A DNA stretch of 64,000 nt, taken from Gnetum montanum (Eukaryota; Streptophyta; Gnetopsida; Gnetales; Gnetaceae). This document shows positions 10,411 through 22,929 of this stretch, piece after piece. A program made the position numbers and the translations under genes. The notes below the pieces were generated by a model. The model was not told the DNA's origin. It saw only the letters and a list, made by a program, of their open reading frames with translations, and ran no database searches. Positions within the stretch are counted from its first letter, which is position 1; each line of letters opens with the position of its first letter. The stretch is taken from positions 1-64,000 of the forward strand of contig MNCI01026223.1 in NCBI GenBank assembly GCA_015680685.1, read 5' to 3'.

Positions 10411-11695
10411 TCATTTTCCTGATGAAGCACTTTTTTTCAATGTAGTGAATAACCAACTACCCACGGAGACGAACTGGTATAGTAGCATTCTCACCTATCT
10501 CCTTACTCAACAGACGCCACAGGAGCTGGACTTTAGGAAGAAACAATAGTTTCTTCACATAGCCAAGTACTTCATGAAGATCAATGGACAACTTTATAAA
10601 GTATGTCCTGATGGCTTGGTTCGATGGTGCGTGCTTGAGGTAGACCAACTGAGAGTTCTCCAAGATGCTCATGAGGGCCCTTGTGGGGGTTACTATGCAA
10701 GGAGACAAACAGCTATTAAGATCTAGATTGTAGGATATTACTGGCCAACATTATTTCGAGATGCCCATCGATTTATCCAATCTTGTGAGCACTATCAACG
10801 TGATGAGGGAATGACTACTAAAATGGAGGGTCTGCAACAATGGATTCAATCGTTAAAATCCTTCGACATTTGGGGAATAGACTTTATGGGGCCCATTACA
10901 CCAATGTCTAATGGAAAAGCTTACATTGTAGTTGCCATAGACTATTTAACAAAATGGGCTAAAGTAGCTGCTGTTAAAGACTACACATCATCTACAGCTG
11001 TACGATTTGTGCAACAACAAATCGTAAATAGGTTTGGTGTGCCACATGCACTTATTTTGGATAATGGAACACACTTCACACGTGCAACTTTTTGAAAGTT
11101 AATGTAATGCTTAGGGGTTGAACATAAATTGACTACACCCTATCTCCCCCAAGCTAACGGACAAGCTGAGGTCACCAACAGGGAGATCACTAAAATATTG
11201 ACTAGGAAAATTAGCAAATATAGGCAAGATTGGAGTAGTAAACTGAATGATGCTCTCTGGGCATACCGCTCCACCTAGAAACTCCCTATAGGCTACTCTC
11301 CCTATGAGTTAGTGTACGGAAAGCTTCCAACGCTTTCGATTCAAACCGAGCTCCATACACTATCAATGGCTTGTGACCTCCACCTTGATCTTGACCTAGC
11401 ACAAAAACAAAGGTTGGCAACTTTAAATGTGCTAGAAGAAAATCAATTAGCTCCCCTGTCATCAAATGAGTTGCACAAGGCATATAACAGGCAATGTCAT
11501 GACTTGAAGATTCGAAAGGTTAAGTATCAACTAGGAGATAAGGTTCTCTACTGGAACCCCATACATATGCCACAACATACAAAATTTCAAACACTGTGGG
11601 AAGGACCTTATATTATTCATGCAAACTTTCCTTCAACGGCCATGACCATATACAAACTTGAGAGCCCTGATAAAAGATTGTTAGTCAATGTGTAA
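10411..11695 (+). pseudogene. Integrase of element A
   Basis: The zinc-binding region (about 10650-10805) has HEGPCGGYYARR and SCEHYQR, so the second histidine and last cysteine of HHCC are replaced by tyrosine. The core has GIDFMGPITPMSNGKAYIV (first D), ALILDNGTHF (second D) and, after a stop at about 11093, QANGQAEVTNREI (glutamate). The tail (11312-11695) has LVYGKLP, then KVKYQLGDKVLYWNP and KFQTLWEGPYII, typical of gypsy integrase carboxy ends. It would insert cDNA into the genome. At least three stops and frame changes break it. Confidence 0.9.
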
Positions 11696-13767
11696 TAGAC
11701 CAAACCCTTCCATGAATTTAAAATGGTTAGTGCACATAATACCTTTGAGAAAGGATGACCCTGCTCACTATTTCAAATCTCCTCCTTCCAACTTAGTCAT
11801 GGGGGAGACAGCCACCTCTGCTAACCATTTGAGGCCCTCAGTTCCTTTTTAAGTTTTTGTTTTACACATTTTTGTTTTACAAATTTCTTTAATTTTCTTA
11901 TTTTTATTTTGCAACATCATTTATACTTCCTCATTTCTTTGTGTGACTGTTTGTTTTTTTATTTTTTTTCTTTGTTGTTTTGTTTTGTTTTGTTTTTGTT
12001 TTTGTCTTTGTTTGTTATTTTTGTTTCATTAGATTTTTCACCTAATAAGTGCTCCTAATGGTGGTATGAAATGTATTTTATTGATTGCTAATGTTTGGTT
12101 TTTACCTTTGAGTTATAATGTTGATATTAAGGTATGGTTCTTTTGATATAATAGGCAATGAGTCCACGTCATCCATGCATCCATGAATTTCTATGGTCTC
12201 TCTTGGCTTGGAACTATACAATCCCCTTCTTTAATAATAAAACTATTAAGGAATTAGTGACTGGGCATTTCTCAAACTAAGGAAGGACTCAAGGACTGAA
12301 AAGGGTGTGACTTCAAAGGAATTTGATGCATTCGTGCTGGCTATTCTCTTTGGTTCTTGGATGTTTTCTTTTTAAGTTTTCCTTATCATTCTGACATTGA
12401 TCCATTATTGGGAAGCTAAGCCAATCAAAATAAGTCTTTTCATGGTGTGGTTCTTATGTAAAAGCAAAAAAAATAGCAAAAAATACAAAAACAAAATAAA
12501 TAATGAGAATTCAAAGCACACCCCTTAGACAAAATAATCATTTGGGCTACAAGCACTAGTTATGGAACTAAACAAACATGTTCCCTCTAACTAAGGCCCT
12601 TTCTCGCTTCCTACTTCTCCCTTTCTCATTTTCCTCGGAATGGTGTTGACTCTTTGGTGGAAGATTTCTTGTTACTTCAAGTGGATGGATTGGCCAAGTG
12701 TATTAATGCAAAGTCACTAGATGTGGATTGTTTAAGGCTAGATTTGGAATGAGATCTACTCAGTCACATTAACTATACATACACAAGGTGTTGTACACCA
12801 CCTTGTTCTTGGGACTCCATTTCATTCTCTTCTACCCATCATTCTTTCTCCATTTCCCACTTCATTGTCAGTTGTATCAGTAGTCTATATTTTGGTTGAT
12901 GCATTGTTTTCTCTTTGGTGGATTCTTGTGGTTAAGTCTTTAACTCTTGCTTCCAAATAACATTTCCATAGCCTACGGACTCTTTGAATGTGGGTTTGTC
13001 AGGGTATAAAGTGCATGAGCCTACTTTGGGGAGGATCCACTGGCATTCCTATTTGGTGCATCGGTTAACTTCTTTCCCTTAAACATTTCTGCAATCAACA
13101 TTTTTTTTTGTTTCATTCCCATCTCTAACATCCATTTTATCAATGTTGTTGTTGTTTCTTTTTCTCCATCTTTCTTATTCCTTATCTTTTTCCATTCTAT
13201 CACTACCAAAGGATCACTCTTATTCATGAGGCCCTAGTCCAATTTTTTCAATTTTTCCTAACCCCTACACCTTGGGTAGTCACCAATGTTATATCTTTAA
13301 AATCTGTATTGGCCATATCACAACTCAGCCAGTGGACCTTACATTGAGGCAAGGTATCAACTGTATTGTGATTTACTTATCCTTGCTCATATGTGACTGT
13401 GTTGTGTGTGTAGATGATGGACTGGACCTGGAGGAAACACTCAGGATGGACTAGTGCTGGAACAGTTGTGCAAGGAATAAGATTGATGGTGCAACTATGG
13501 ATGGATAATGGAAGGCACAATCATGGCATCAATAGCAACGTGTCTTCTCCTTTTCTCTCTCTCTCTCTCTTCTCTCTTAGCTGCCAAATAAGGCTGGATG
13601 TCAATTGTGTATAGTGTTCACTATTGTAGTCATGAACACTAATGTTGTCATGTATTGTAATGTTGATCCGTTCACATGTCATCCCATTCACCCTTAGTTG
13701 TCATTCAAGTCAATAATCCCATACCTTCCCAATATTTTGTAAGGAACTCGAGGACGAGTTTTCATTC
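11696..13767 (+). other. Element A long 3' untranslated region
   Basis: About 2 kb between integrase and the polypurine tract with no coding signal. It includes a T-rich tract (11840-12030) with TTTTG repeats and otherwise unremarkable AT-rich sequence. In Athila-type elements an envelope-like frame sits here; I find no trace of one in A. Confidence 0.6.
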
Positions 13768-13780
13768 AGTCATGGGGGTA
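13768..13780 (+). other. Polypurine tract of element A
   Basis: AGTCATGGGGGTA lies directly before the 3' LTR start; the G-run is the plus-strand primer site. The upstream words CGAGGACGAGTTTTCATTCAG recur in degraded form before the 3' LTR of H (44650-44675). Confidence 0.7.
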
Positions 13781-14572
13781 TGATGAACCATGATATCGTG
13801 TACACGATATCACAGCCACCATGCGATATTGCATCCTACCTCATCTTCTATAAATAAGAGGTGGCGCCCTTGGTTCAAAATAATTAGATTTAGACCCATA
13901 GCCAGACTCTTGTAGTTTTGTCATTCCAGAGTTAGAATTATTCCTGTGTGCCCACAGTAGGAGTCATAGAGTGAACAGATCTTTATTCGAGCAATTTGTA
14001 CCTGAGCACAATTTTGTGTACGACAATAAAGATGAACTTTATGATAAAGCTTGCAGCATATAGATTAAGCTAATTAGTAATTAATGATTGTTCAACACTT
14101 TCCTAGTTAATTAATATCTCTCTTAACCTTCAACCCCCTTAGTTAAATACACTCAGTACAACTAATTCAAGCATGCGTGTAGCACTTGGTAACCCAGTAA
14201 CAATTAGCGTTTGGTAATCCCAGTAGCGTTGCACTCGTTCAAGATGTGTACAGCAAGTGGGAACGACTACTGGTGTTAGGAACATTTAGAAACTAGTTAA
14301 TGAATATTTAATGTAAGTTAGCCACTTAGTTCTTCTCCCTCTCCTTTATTAGCAGAAGAGATAAAAAATACAAAAGCTATAAAAATCATATACCTCAAGC
14401 TTACTTAACCATACAACCGTGACAATACAAGTAAGTTTGGGAAGACAACGATTGATTAACCCTAAGTGTTCCATTAAGGCGCATAAGCACTTGGTCCTTG
14501 GAGTTCGACCGGATTGCACGTGAAACACTTGTATTCGTATGGTTGAGTGTAGGGGTACCTCGCCACTCATCA
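13781..14572 (+). repeat. Element A 3' LTR
   Basis: It starts TGATGAACCATGATATCG, has TATAAATA at 13849-13856 and ends TCGCCACTCATCA. It matches 4652-5431 throughout. The GATATCG palindromes of the 5' copy are partly mutated here at CG dinucleotides. Confidence 0.93.
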
Positions 14573-14974
14573 CATGTTTAATAGGAGTTTAGGGTAAATA
14601 GATGTTAACTACGAAAGCAATATATAACAATAATAATTAAATAATTAAACTAAGTGAATGCTGCAATGATGAAGTAATCTCGATCTTTATTTCTGGTCAT
14701 GTGCATGTCCAAGTACGTCACACTCGAATAAAGGATGTCGTACAATTACAATCATCACACTGTGAGCATGCACTGGGAGAAAAGAGTTGAGAGGAAAAAG
14801 TGACAAAAAGACTCTACTCTAACACTAAATTGACTCACTAAAAACTTACCAAAAAAACTTTTTCTTCCCATGTGCCTACATGTGTATTTCTTCCCATGCA
14901 CATATCACGTACCCGATATCGTGGATCCAATATTGAGGATTCGATATCATGGCCTGATGAATCACGATTCATCA
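14573..14974 (-). repeat. Element B 5' LTR, outer (U3) part
   Basis: Continuation of the B LTR beyond element A. On the minus strand it starts with an imperfect palindrome, TGATGAATCGTGATTCATCA (14974-14955), followed by GATATCG inverted motifs. These are the same kind of dyad motifs as in the U3 of A. The first five bases CATGT are the duplicated target of A. Confidence 0.8.
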
Positions 14975-15194
14975 CTTAGGCCATTTCTATCCATAGTTAT
15001 CTAGTTCTTAAACAAATTTGAAAGACATGGTGCAAGTTTAGTAAGTATTGGAATTACAATCATATTAAAATTTTAGAAGAAGACATGCTTTAGAAAATTA
15101 ACTCATGGTGGCTTCCTTTTAATGAAGAAGCTTTGGTTACTAACTCATCTAGATTGTACACCACTTGGAGTAGTTTTGATATTATTATAATTTC
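14975..15194 (+). pseudogene. LINE K fragment, left of insertion F
   Basis: The plus strand encodes a nearly open stretch with WCKFSKYWNYNHIKI, NSWWLPFNEEAL and LYTTWSSFD. If the ATTTC duplication at 15190-15194 / 38499-38503 is counted once, the frame continues without a break into 38504 (SCLYIHDRWITWKKAFSLYD). This shows that element F split a pre-existing LINE. The region corresponds to the part of a plant L1-type ORF2 between RT and the carboxy-terminal zinc domain. The left end touches the LTR of B. Confidence 0.65.
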
Positions 15195-15716
15195 TATGAC
15201 ATCCTATTCCCATATGTCATGGCAAATGTCAAATATATGTAACATTCAACATCATGTATAAAAAAAATAAAAGGAAATATGTAGAAGGATAATAAATAGA
15301 GTACTTTATTAATGTAGAATGATGTATCTAGGTTATGCTCTAAGGATTTCTTAGGGTTATCTTCCTTCATCATCTATCCCTTAGAGGCAATCTAGCACTA
15401 TAACTACCGTAAGGCCTGTAACCAACTAAAAGGGATGGCCAGTCATCTTTCTATCCCACTTCACCAACCATCCATTACTCACCATTATTAGTTCTGCAAC
15501 TCCATGTTGATACAACATCTAATTCTCAAGTATAAATACTTTAGAACAAACCTCCAATGGTCATCTAAAGAAACATGTATTATATTATAATGCATCCTTG
15601 CAAGTCTTGTTATAACTTGCTCCTTTAGGTCTTAGTATAATAATTACAACATTTTTTATGAAAAGACATCATCTTTATTATGAAAAGACTCCATTTGGAA
15701 ATGGGGATGTAATAAT
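15195..15716 (-). repeat. Element F 3' LTR
   Basis: Matches 37987-38498. It includes the shared words AACATTCAACATCATG and TATAAATAC and the tail GACTCCATTTGGAAATGG. The outer TG has become TA. The inner boundary is blurred by divergence, to within a few bases. Confidence 0.8.
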
Positions 15717-18293
15717 ATATCCCTCTTAGCTTTTGTTCATCCTTGAATGTGTACATGTTAATGATCTTTTCTCTATCTTTAGTGCTCCTTCCATGCTTCT
15801 ATGCTCTAATGCTTTGATTTCTCCTTTTGACTTGAGATTGAAATTTTAATGTTTTCCTACTTATTTTGCAAATGAGATATAAGTAAGAAAAATATCTTGA
15901 AAAATAAATATTATTTTACAATTCTTATCTTCACTCTTCAAGGTAATGACAAGGGATAAATTAAAGGTCTACTAGCCATCAAAGACTACTCCTAACAAAG
16001 GTCACATAAAGTGCAACTCATATCTAGTTACCTAAGTGAAGGTAGGATCAATCCGTTTTTCCACTTGTATTACCTCAAATATTTCACTCACCTAATTAAG
16101 ATATAAATTAAATAATGAATAAAAATATTAAGGTTATAAATAAAATTAAGGTTAAGAAGCTCCATGATATCCATTAATCTCTAAGATTAATGAAAATAGT
16201 TGTAGTTCTACCATAATGGCTACATGGTCAAATGACCTTGTTTGGGATGACAAGACTTGATCTTGGTCTTCAACTTCTTCTTTAGGAATTAACTCCAATA
16301 ACCTATTAACTTGGAAGGATTAGGTGTCATACCAAATGTGGTCCCATGTCTCAATGAATAAGGATATTAACTCTTCTTCAGTACTCCTGGTAGTATAGTT
16401 GGTGAATTATGGTTCTTGATGAATATTATCCATCAACATCATCTGTTCTTAAATTCTAGGATTTGATTTATTTATTAAAGATTCAAAGTAGATAGATCAT
16501 GCACTAGCCAATGGAATTGCATGATGAATTAGTGAGAACATATTTTTCACATTGGGTTTCTCTTCCAAGGATACTTTTACTCTTCCATATTTTAAGAATT
16601 GATGAATACTACTTCAAAATTTTGCATTCAAGCCTTCATAAAGGATAAATGGCATTAGGTTAAGATTCATATGGGTTAGCAATAAAATTTATGTTGGGCA
16701 TACATATACATCTCTTTAATGATGGCATGTTAAGTACCAATGCTAAGGCTATGTGACTTCTTTAAAATCTTGATCATTCTTTTTTTCCCATAACTTAAAG
16801 TTCTAGAATTTTAAAAATCATACCTTCTAATATCCATTCAAATCTTTTTATTAACTTGGCTTCTTTGTAAAAGATCATGTAACCACCCATATTGTAGTTC
16901 CTACAATAGGGTAATTGGTATGGCTCATAGGAACAACCATCATAAAAACCTTTTTACTTATAGATGCCATTGTATCCCAACTTTCTTAAATTGGGTTATA
17001 ATTAATATAGGAATTCCCATGACACATTATATGTTGCAACCTTCATTCTTATTCTTGCATTCTCTCCTAGGTCATTTCTTATCATGGTTATCATACATAT
17101 TGTTAGAATAAGATTATGATTCTCCACAATGATTGATATTTGCTATCAATAATATAGATGCTATTTGAGCTTATATACATCTTCCTTGTCATTCTAGTTC
17201 ACTAACTAATTCTTTCAACTATTTAATTTGTTGGGTTAATGATGACTTCATTATGCTTCCTAGATTCCTAATGATATTTCTACCCTCCATAGGACATTGA
17301 CTCTAGCAATGTAACTAATGACACACTAGGAATTAACGATATAAGTCTATCTATCTACATATTCTAAGCACCTAATCTTATGACAAAAAATGATCCTACA
17401 GAGATATATTTGTTAGTTACAACAATTAAATTATTAGACATGGTTAGTCGATTCAGATTATGTCCTAGTAAGGCATGATGTATGGTAACACATAATTATC
17501 AACTATCTAGATAACCAATCTAACCTCACCATTGGACTTAAAAGGTTGAAAATGATAGAAATAGAGATTGCATGCCTAAGTTATACAAAATTGATTCTTT
17601 GAGGATGTTGAGATGCAATTTTATAACAAAGATTAAAATCTAATTTTTCGAGCTTCATAGGGTAAATATAACTTCACCACTGCATTCAAAAGGTGAAGAT
17701 CTACTAGAAATGACTCTTCGTTCATTAAAAAAGACTTTTAGAATCAAAAATTAAGGAAATCAAACTTTGAGACTTTTTAAGAGCTTTCCAATAGGACACT
17801 CATCCTAGTACTATTCTAGGACAAGCGCACTTAATTATGGAATTTTTATCTCAACTACTACCAAACCATCAATTTAACTAGTTAGTTAAATTTTACTATT
17901 TTTACATATTTAAGTTTTCACACCTACACATTAATTTTCAAAAATTAAATTTTTCCATCACTTGACAGACTTCCAAATTTGTTCATCAATTGAAGGACTT
18001 TTGAAATTATTCTATGAATTCAAGAACTTTTTTCTTGTTACTAGGAACTCTAGGGGAGGTTAAGATACATGGTGGTAGAAGGTAGCAAGGACACAGTATT
18101 TTTAAAGAAAGGTGTTAACTAGGAGGCAATGGTAGAGATGATGGTGAAGGAAGCAATCAACAACACAATGTGGATGGTGGAAAATAATGCAACAAGAACG
18201 GTAGCAACGTGAGGATGCAAGAGGGTGGATTGACAGTTTTATTGATCATAATGCAGTAGCTTTTTCTATAGCTTGGCCAACTACGATAGGGAG
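15717..18293 (-). pseudogene. Internal region of element F, unrecognised coding remnant
   Basis: On the minus strand, about 17100-16200, a broken but coherent frame can be followed, with GGYMILYKEAKLIKRFEWIL, then IHQFLKYGRVKVSLEEK, then ELISLFIETWDHIWYDT and RLLELIPKEEVEDQDQVL. It lies downstream of the primer site in element order, where gag or pol would be, but I do not recognise a domain. The rest of the stretch (15717-16200 and 17100-18293) shows only AT-rich, stop-filled sequence. Confidence 0.4.
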
Positions 18294-19323
18294 TGTTGAG
18301 ACCCCATATTCATCTTATTTTTTGAATTAAAGGATTTAAAATTTTACATTTATTTAATGATTTAAGCTATCTCTAATTATCTGTTAAATTGATAAATCGT
18401 AATAACATTTATTATTTCATGTTTATTGCATGTAGTTACTTAGGTGATAAACTGTGATTGAAAATTGAATGTTATTGAACAATATCAATTGGAGTGATGG
18501 GACGTGATCAAGGAAATAACTTTTTGTGATCAATCAATATCACTCTAGGAATAACCTTCTACAAGAAAAAAATGTATTACACCATATTTCTTTGGGGATG
18601 ATCATCAACCAGTTTCAAGTCCACTAAGTATATCAATTATCACCACGCCAATGGTGCCCTACAACAAAGACTATAAATTAATCATCACTGTAGTGATAAC
18701 TATATTAGTCAAGGATTCACATCCTATCACAATTCTTAGTGGCATTGATGAGCTGCGATAACCGTGCCTATTTATTTTTATAATTCTTCTCTCAAATAAT
18801 TGGAACTCCAAAATTAAACCTAACCCTTGTTATAAAAGGGAGAAAAATAGGAATTGCAGGGATTCATACCCTTTTAAAATCCCAAGTCATTTTGAAGTAA
18901 TCTTTTCCTAGAGAAGTGCTAGAAGAGCTAGTTAAACCTTGTGGAAACTCATTAACTATCAGAGTTCATTGCAGGGCTATTGAGGTTGCTACGTTCTAAA
19001 GACAGCAAAACAAGATCATAGATTAAGTGATATTTCCCTTGTGCTCTTTTTAATTTACATTATATAATTTGGCTTCAATTTGACTTGGTCATTAAATTTC
19101 CATTCTCAAGTTTATGTTAGGAGCTAGGATGAGAATTTAGAATTTGACTTATAAGTGACATTCATAAGTATGAAGTTGAATTGGGATTAAATCATCTGTT
19201 TCATCTTGATATCCTTTTTACTTTCAACTATTTCTCCAAGGATATGACTCATGGGTTAGTCACAGACAAGGTGACACTCCTATAATGAAGGTAATCTAGC
19301 ACTAGATTTTAGCTAGCCCATCA
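18294..19323 (+). repeat. Element C 5' LTR
   Basis: Starts TGTTGAGACCCC and ends AGCTAGCCCATCA. It aligns with 35954-36990 along its whole length, including GGACGTGATCAAGGAAATAA and the TATA-like stretch TTATAAAAGGGAGAAA near 18830, which probably marks the transcription start. Confidence 0.9.
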
Positions 19324-19326
19324 AAT

Positions 19327-19343
19327 TGACGTCATTGTTAGGG
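19327..19343 (+). other. Primer binding site of element C (decayed)
   Basis: TGACGTCATTGTTAGGG differs from the expected TGGCGCCGTTGCCGGGG at six positions, all transitions. Confidence 0.65.
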
Positions 19344-19451
19344 AGGCTAGAAAGTCAATCTTCATTAAGGGTTCAATACACTTTTATTATTTTCTCTAGT
19401 TAGTTTCTTTTTCTCTTTGAATTAGTAGTTAGTCTTCACCAACAAAGAGGT

Positions 19452-21890
19452 ATGTATTCTTTTCTCTTCTTTTTGTATTTTATTTTAAAAATTGTTTCTT
19501 TTAATTATTTTTCATGTAAATATAAAATTAAGAAGATTGAAATTAAGGAAAAAGTACATGAGAAATTGCAAGAGTCAGTTCCTTTGATTCCTAAGACTAA
19601 AGAAATTTATAAGAAAATTACCTTTAAAGCCATGATAACAAGTGCAGTAAAATCTATTTGTAAATTTGTAAGACTAATTGCTCACAAATGTATCAATAAA
19701 GGATGTGTTTGTTCATTCTTCATGACATTTAATAAGCAAACTAAGAACCCAACTTGGATACAACCTCCTAGAAATACTAAAAGTTATTATAAACTAAGTA
19801 CAACAACCAACTTAGAATATAGTCTAGAAGAAATGAATAAGAAAGTTTTAGTCTCAAATTGAATAAATTATAAAGGCAAAGAGAAACTTTAACTAAAATC
19901 TCTACAACTTTAGAAACTTCACTAACTCCAACAACTCCAGTTTATAAAATTGTCTCAAGCTATGACCAAGAAGAATGGGAATTTCAAATAACTCAATTAG
20001 CTAGGGATGGAAAAAATAATACTAATAGAGTTGATGTGATCTTAGCTAGACAACACATAAGTTTAATCCAATGGGTTCAGGATTTTAAACAAAATTTATA
20101 ACCTCCTATCATAGAAAAACCAACTAGGGAAGAAATTGAAATTTCAATGCTAATAGAAATTACTAGACCAAGTAAGGCAACAACTTAATTTTCATTTTCA
20201 GTAGCATTTAGTCCTCTTATAGATACTCTAAATATTAGAATGGAGTCAACAAAATCTAGTTACAATTCCCATTTCCTAGGAGAAAAATCCTACCATTACT
20301 CAAATATTAGGCCATATAGCCATCTTAGGAGGTACTACTCAATCAATAAGAGCTTGAAAATTTCAAACTCCTCTTACTACAATAGCAACCTTTGTTTCAA
20401 TACCTAATTCAATTCCTATCCAAACCATAGGTACTTCTTTATTTATAGTTGGATCTCCATCATATCATGTACCTCTCACTAGTCCTCAAGGCTTAGTTTT
20501 TTTTTTTTTCACTTGGCAACATGGGCTTAAATCTTCCTATAGGGCAAGCACACCAAAGTCAAACCTTATGAAATTTATTAAACCAAAGGACACATACTAT
20601 TTTTCAAGGACCATTAGCATTTCCCCCAAGAAGAAATGTAGAAGTGAAAAACTCCCGTTTATTATCCATTTTAGGAGAACTAATGAGGAATACCCGATAA
20701 CTCATGTTAGAGAATTCAAAACCATGACACCCATGTTATCACCCCAAGGAGAAGATGGGACAAAAATGATAGCTTTTAAATTCACTTGAAAGGATAAGCT
20801 TGTTTTTGGGCTTCAAACCTTGAAAACCCAAATAGGCTCATGGGAAGAATTTAAGGCAACATTCATTTAATGTTTCCTCTCTAATGATAGCTTATATACC
20901 CTTAGAAAAAAATTGATGAGCTTTACACAAACAGAAGATGAGGACTATGAGAGTGCCTTCAATAGGTTTAATGGGTTGTGCCTTAAAAATCCCAATCATG
21001 AATTTCCAACCCATTAATTAATACAAATATTTATAGAAGGATTAGTACCATACTATTGCACCAAAAGTATTAATTTCTAAATTAGTCAAAGAGAGCATAG
21101 GCCTAAATCTAATGTCATGCAATAGGTAATCCATCAAACTAAGCAACTAAATAAAAAACTTGATAAATTAACTAAATTGATCAAAAAGCAAGCCCATAGT
21201 GCCTAGGAGGAAGCTTGTAATCTTTGTGAAAATAATAAACATGACATCACAACTTGTCCAACTTTAGTGTATTGTAATGAAGAAGTCTAGAAATTAGTTA
21301 GATCTTTTGAACAAATTAGAAACCAAACCCCTTATTCATTTCAACCAAGACTATTCTGTTAACAATTAACACCAATATCTCAAAATAATTTTAGACCATT
21401 TAGAAACTAGTTAATGAGAAATTGGATTGCTTAGCCCAAAGTCGAATCACATTTATTGAAGAAAATAGATAGTTTGTAGCTAAAACCAAAAGGTGATTCC
21501 AAGACTTGACTAAAAGTGAATTACCTTTCCAACCTGAACCCAATCCCACAAATCAAAAAAAAGGAAAAGAACAACTAAATTCCATAACTACAAGACATGG
21601 GAAGATTATAGAATCCAAACCTAATAAGAAGGTTAGTTTTAAGGACCAAGTTGAGAAGTTACAACTAGAAGATTGGCTGCCTAAGAAAGATGCAATACCT
21701 ATAGAGGAAGAGGAGGTAATTAGGAAACAAATGGAGGAGGAGTTAATAGGGCAACCTTCAACATCTCAATCACCACCAACAACTAAGAAAATAATCTCAC
21801 CACCATTTCCTAAATTATTAATAGAGGATTTTCCAACTAAGACATACATTGAGAAAATGTTTAGGGAATTATATTTTCATATCCCAATTG
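19452..21890 (+). pseudogene. gag of element C
   Basis: A 136-residue open stretch (19452-19862) is followed by broken frames. A capsid-type block at about 20810-21080 contains SFTQTEDEDYESAFNRFNGLC-like words in the frame and LIQIFIEGLVPYYC. A zinc knuckle at about 21215-21260, CNLCENNKHDITTC, has canonical C-X2-C-X4-H-X4-C spacing, unlike A and H. A lysine/glutamate-rich open stretch (21506-21895) with TTRHGKIIESKP and KKIISPPFPKL forms the gag-protease linker. The protein would package element RNA. It is non-functional. Confidence 0.8.
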
Positions 21891-21931
21891 AGTAGGCCAT
21901 AAAAGATACTCCACTTTATGCAAAATACTTA

Positions 21932-22729
21932 ATGAAATTATGTATAAAAAGAAGAAAAGATAAGAATCCTAAGAAAGTATACTTGGTAGATCATTTATCT
22001 CAACTAATACAATGTTATGAGATTCCAAAGTATCAAGACCTAGAAGTTCCAACTATTCCTTTAAAAATTAATGGAAAAAGAATTAAGAAAATCCTATTAG
22101 ATTTAGATGAAAGTATTAACATTATGCCCCATGAGATGGCTAAGCCATTAGACTTAGAAAATATTAGGGAAATAAATGTGTCAATTTCCTTGGTTGATTG
22201 CTCAACCATTAAACCTATAGGAATAGTTCAAGACTTACTAGTGGAGGTAGAAAAAGCAAAATATCCAATATATTTTGTTGTATTAGAAGTTAAGGATCTG
22301 GATTGTTTCCCTATTATCCTAGGAAGATCCTGGCTAGCAATGACTGATGCTAGAATCCACTGCAAGTTAAGATAACTTCAATTAACTTTTGCCAACCTTA
22401 CTTTTACACGTAATGTGTTTGATAGGCAAAAAGAGGATAGGATAAATCAAGCCATTAAAGAAGCTATAATGCTTTACTCAATAGCAACTTCTACCATGGT
22501 TGCAAATAGGCAAATATTAGCCCCTATTAATTTTGATGAGGGACTTTTAGATTCTTCCACTAAAGAACAACAAAATTTCTTGAACTATATTTTGAATTTA
22601 GAATCAATAATTATTGGGTATAATATTGAACAACCAATTAGTAACTCTCTAAAACTTAAGGAACTATCAAATACCCTTAAGTACATTATCCTTGATAAGA
22701 ATAAACCACTAATAATAACTCTTAATTGA
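21932..22729 (+). pseudogene. Aspartic protease region of element C
   Basis: The open stretch 21932-22375 contains PTIPLKINGKRIKKILLDLDESINIMP, in which LLDLDESINIMP sits where plant Athila/Tat elements have the active site, then LLVEVEKAKYPIYFVVLEV and FPIILGRSWLAMTDARI. After a stop, 22415-22729 is the linker towards RT with a conserved ELKELSNTLKYIIL. The DLD-E replacement suggests loss of the catalytic geometry. Confidence 0.8.
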
Positions 22730-22929
22730 CAATTGAACAAGAAAATAAATTAATTAAAATATTAAAACAAAAATCCAAGGCATTTGCATGACATTATGAA
22801 GGTCTCCATCATGAAATTTCAACTAACATATGTCAACATCACATATACCTAGAAGACAATGTTAAACCGATTAGAATCTCTCCTAGGAGAATTAACCTAG
22901 CCTTAAAGCAAACTATCAACGATAAAACT

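Larger units (their letters stand above)
4652..14572 (+). mobile_element. Element A: full-length, decayed Ty3/gypsy retrotransposon
   Basis: The element has LTRs at 4652-5431 and 13781-14572, a tRNA-Asp-type primer site (5433-5449), gag, protease, RT, RNase H and integrase in that order, and a 2 kb non-coding tail before a polypurine tract. RT before integrase places it in Ty3/gypsy; the primer type and the long 3' tail fit the Athila/Tat side of the tree. It sits inside the LTR of element B. The flanking pentamers are CACGT (4647-4651) and CATGT (14573-14577), a target-site duplication differing by one CpG transition. Many stops and frameshifts show it is dead. Confidence 0.93.
2487..14974 (-). 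mobile_element. Element B: minus-strand Ty3/gypsy retrotransposon, 5' part, interrupted by A
   Basis: Read on the minus strand, element B starts at 14974 (TG), runs through a 5' LTR to 14573, is interrupted by element A (4652-14572), resumes at 4651 and ends its LTR at 4216. Then come a primer binding site (4214-4198) and a gag that starts near 4065. Gag can be followed to about 2487; protease, RT, integrase and 3' LTR are not in the window. LTR ends (TGATGA at the start, CTCATCA at the end) and primer site match element A, so the two are related. The region right of 14974 is a LINE fragment, suggesting B inserted into that LINE. Confidence 0.85.

Noticed and set aside
13021-13227. 68-codon minus-strand open stretch with a lysine-rich sequence
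   Set aside because: It lies antisense in the untranslated tail of A, has low complexity and no counterpart in H.
11696-13767. Envelope-like frame in element A
   Set aside because: Only short, unrelated open stretches occur in both strands; nothing aligns with ORF3 of element C.
16920-17111. 63-codon plus-strand open stretch in F
   Set aside because: The opposite strand gives the more coherent reading and agrees with the direction of F.
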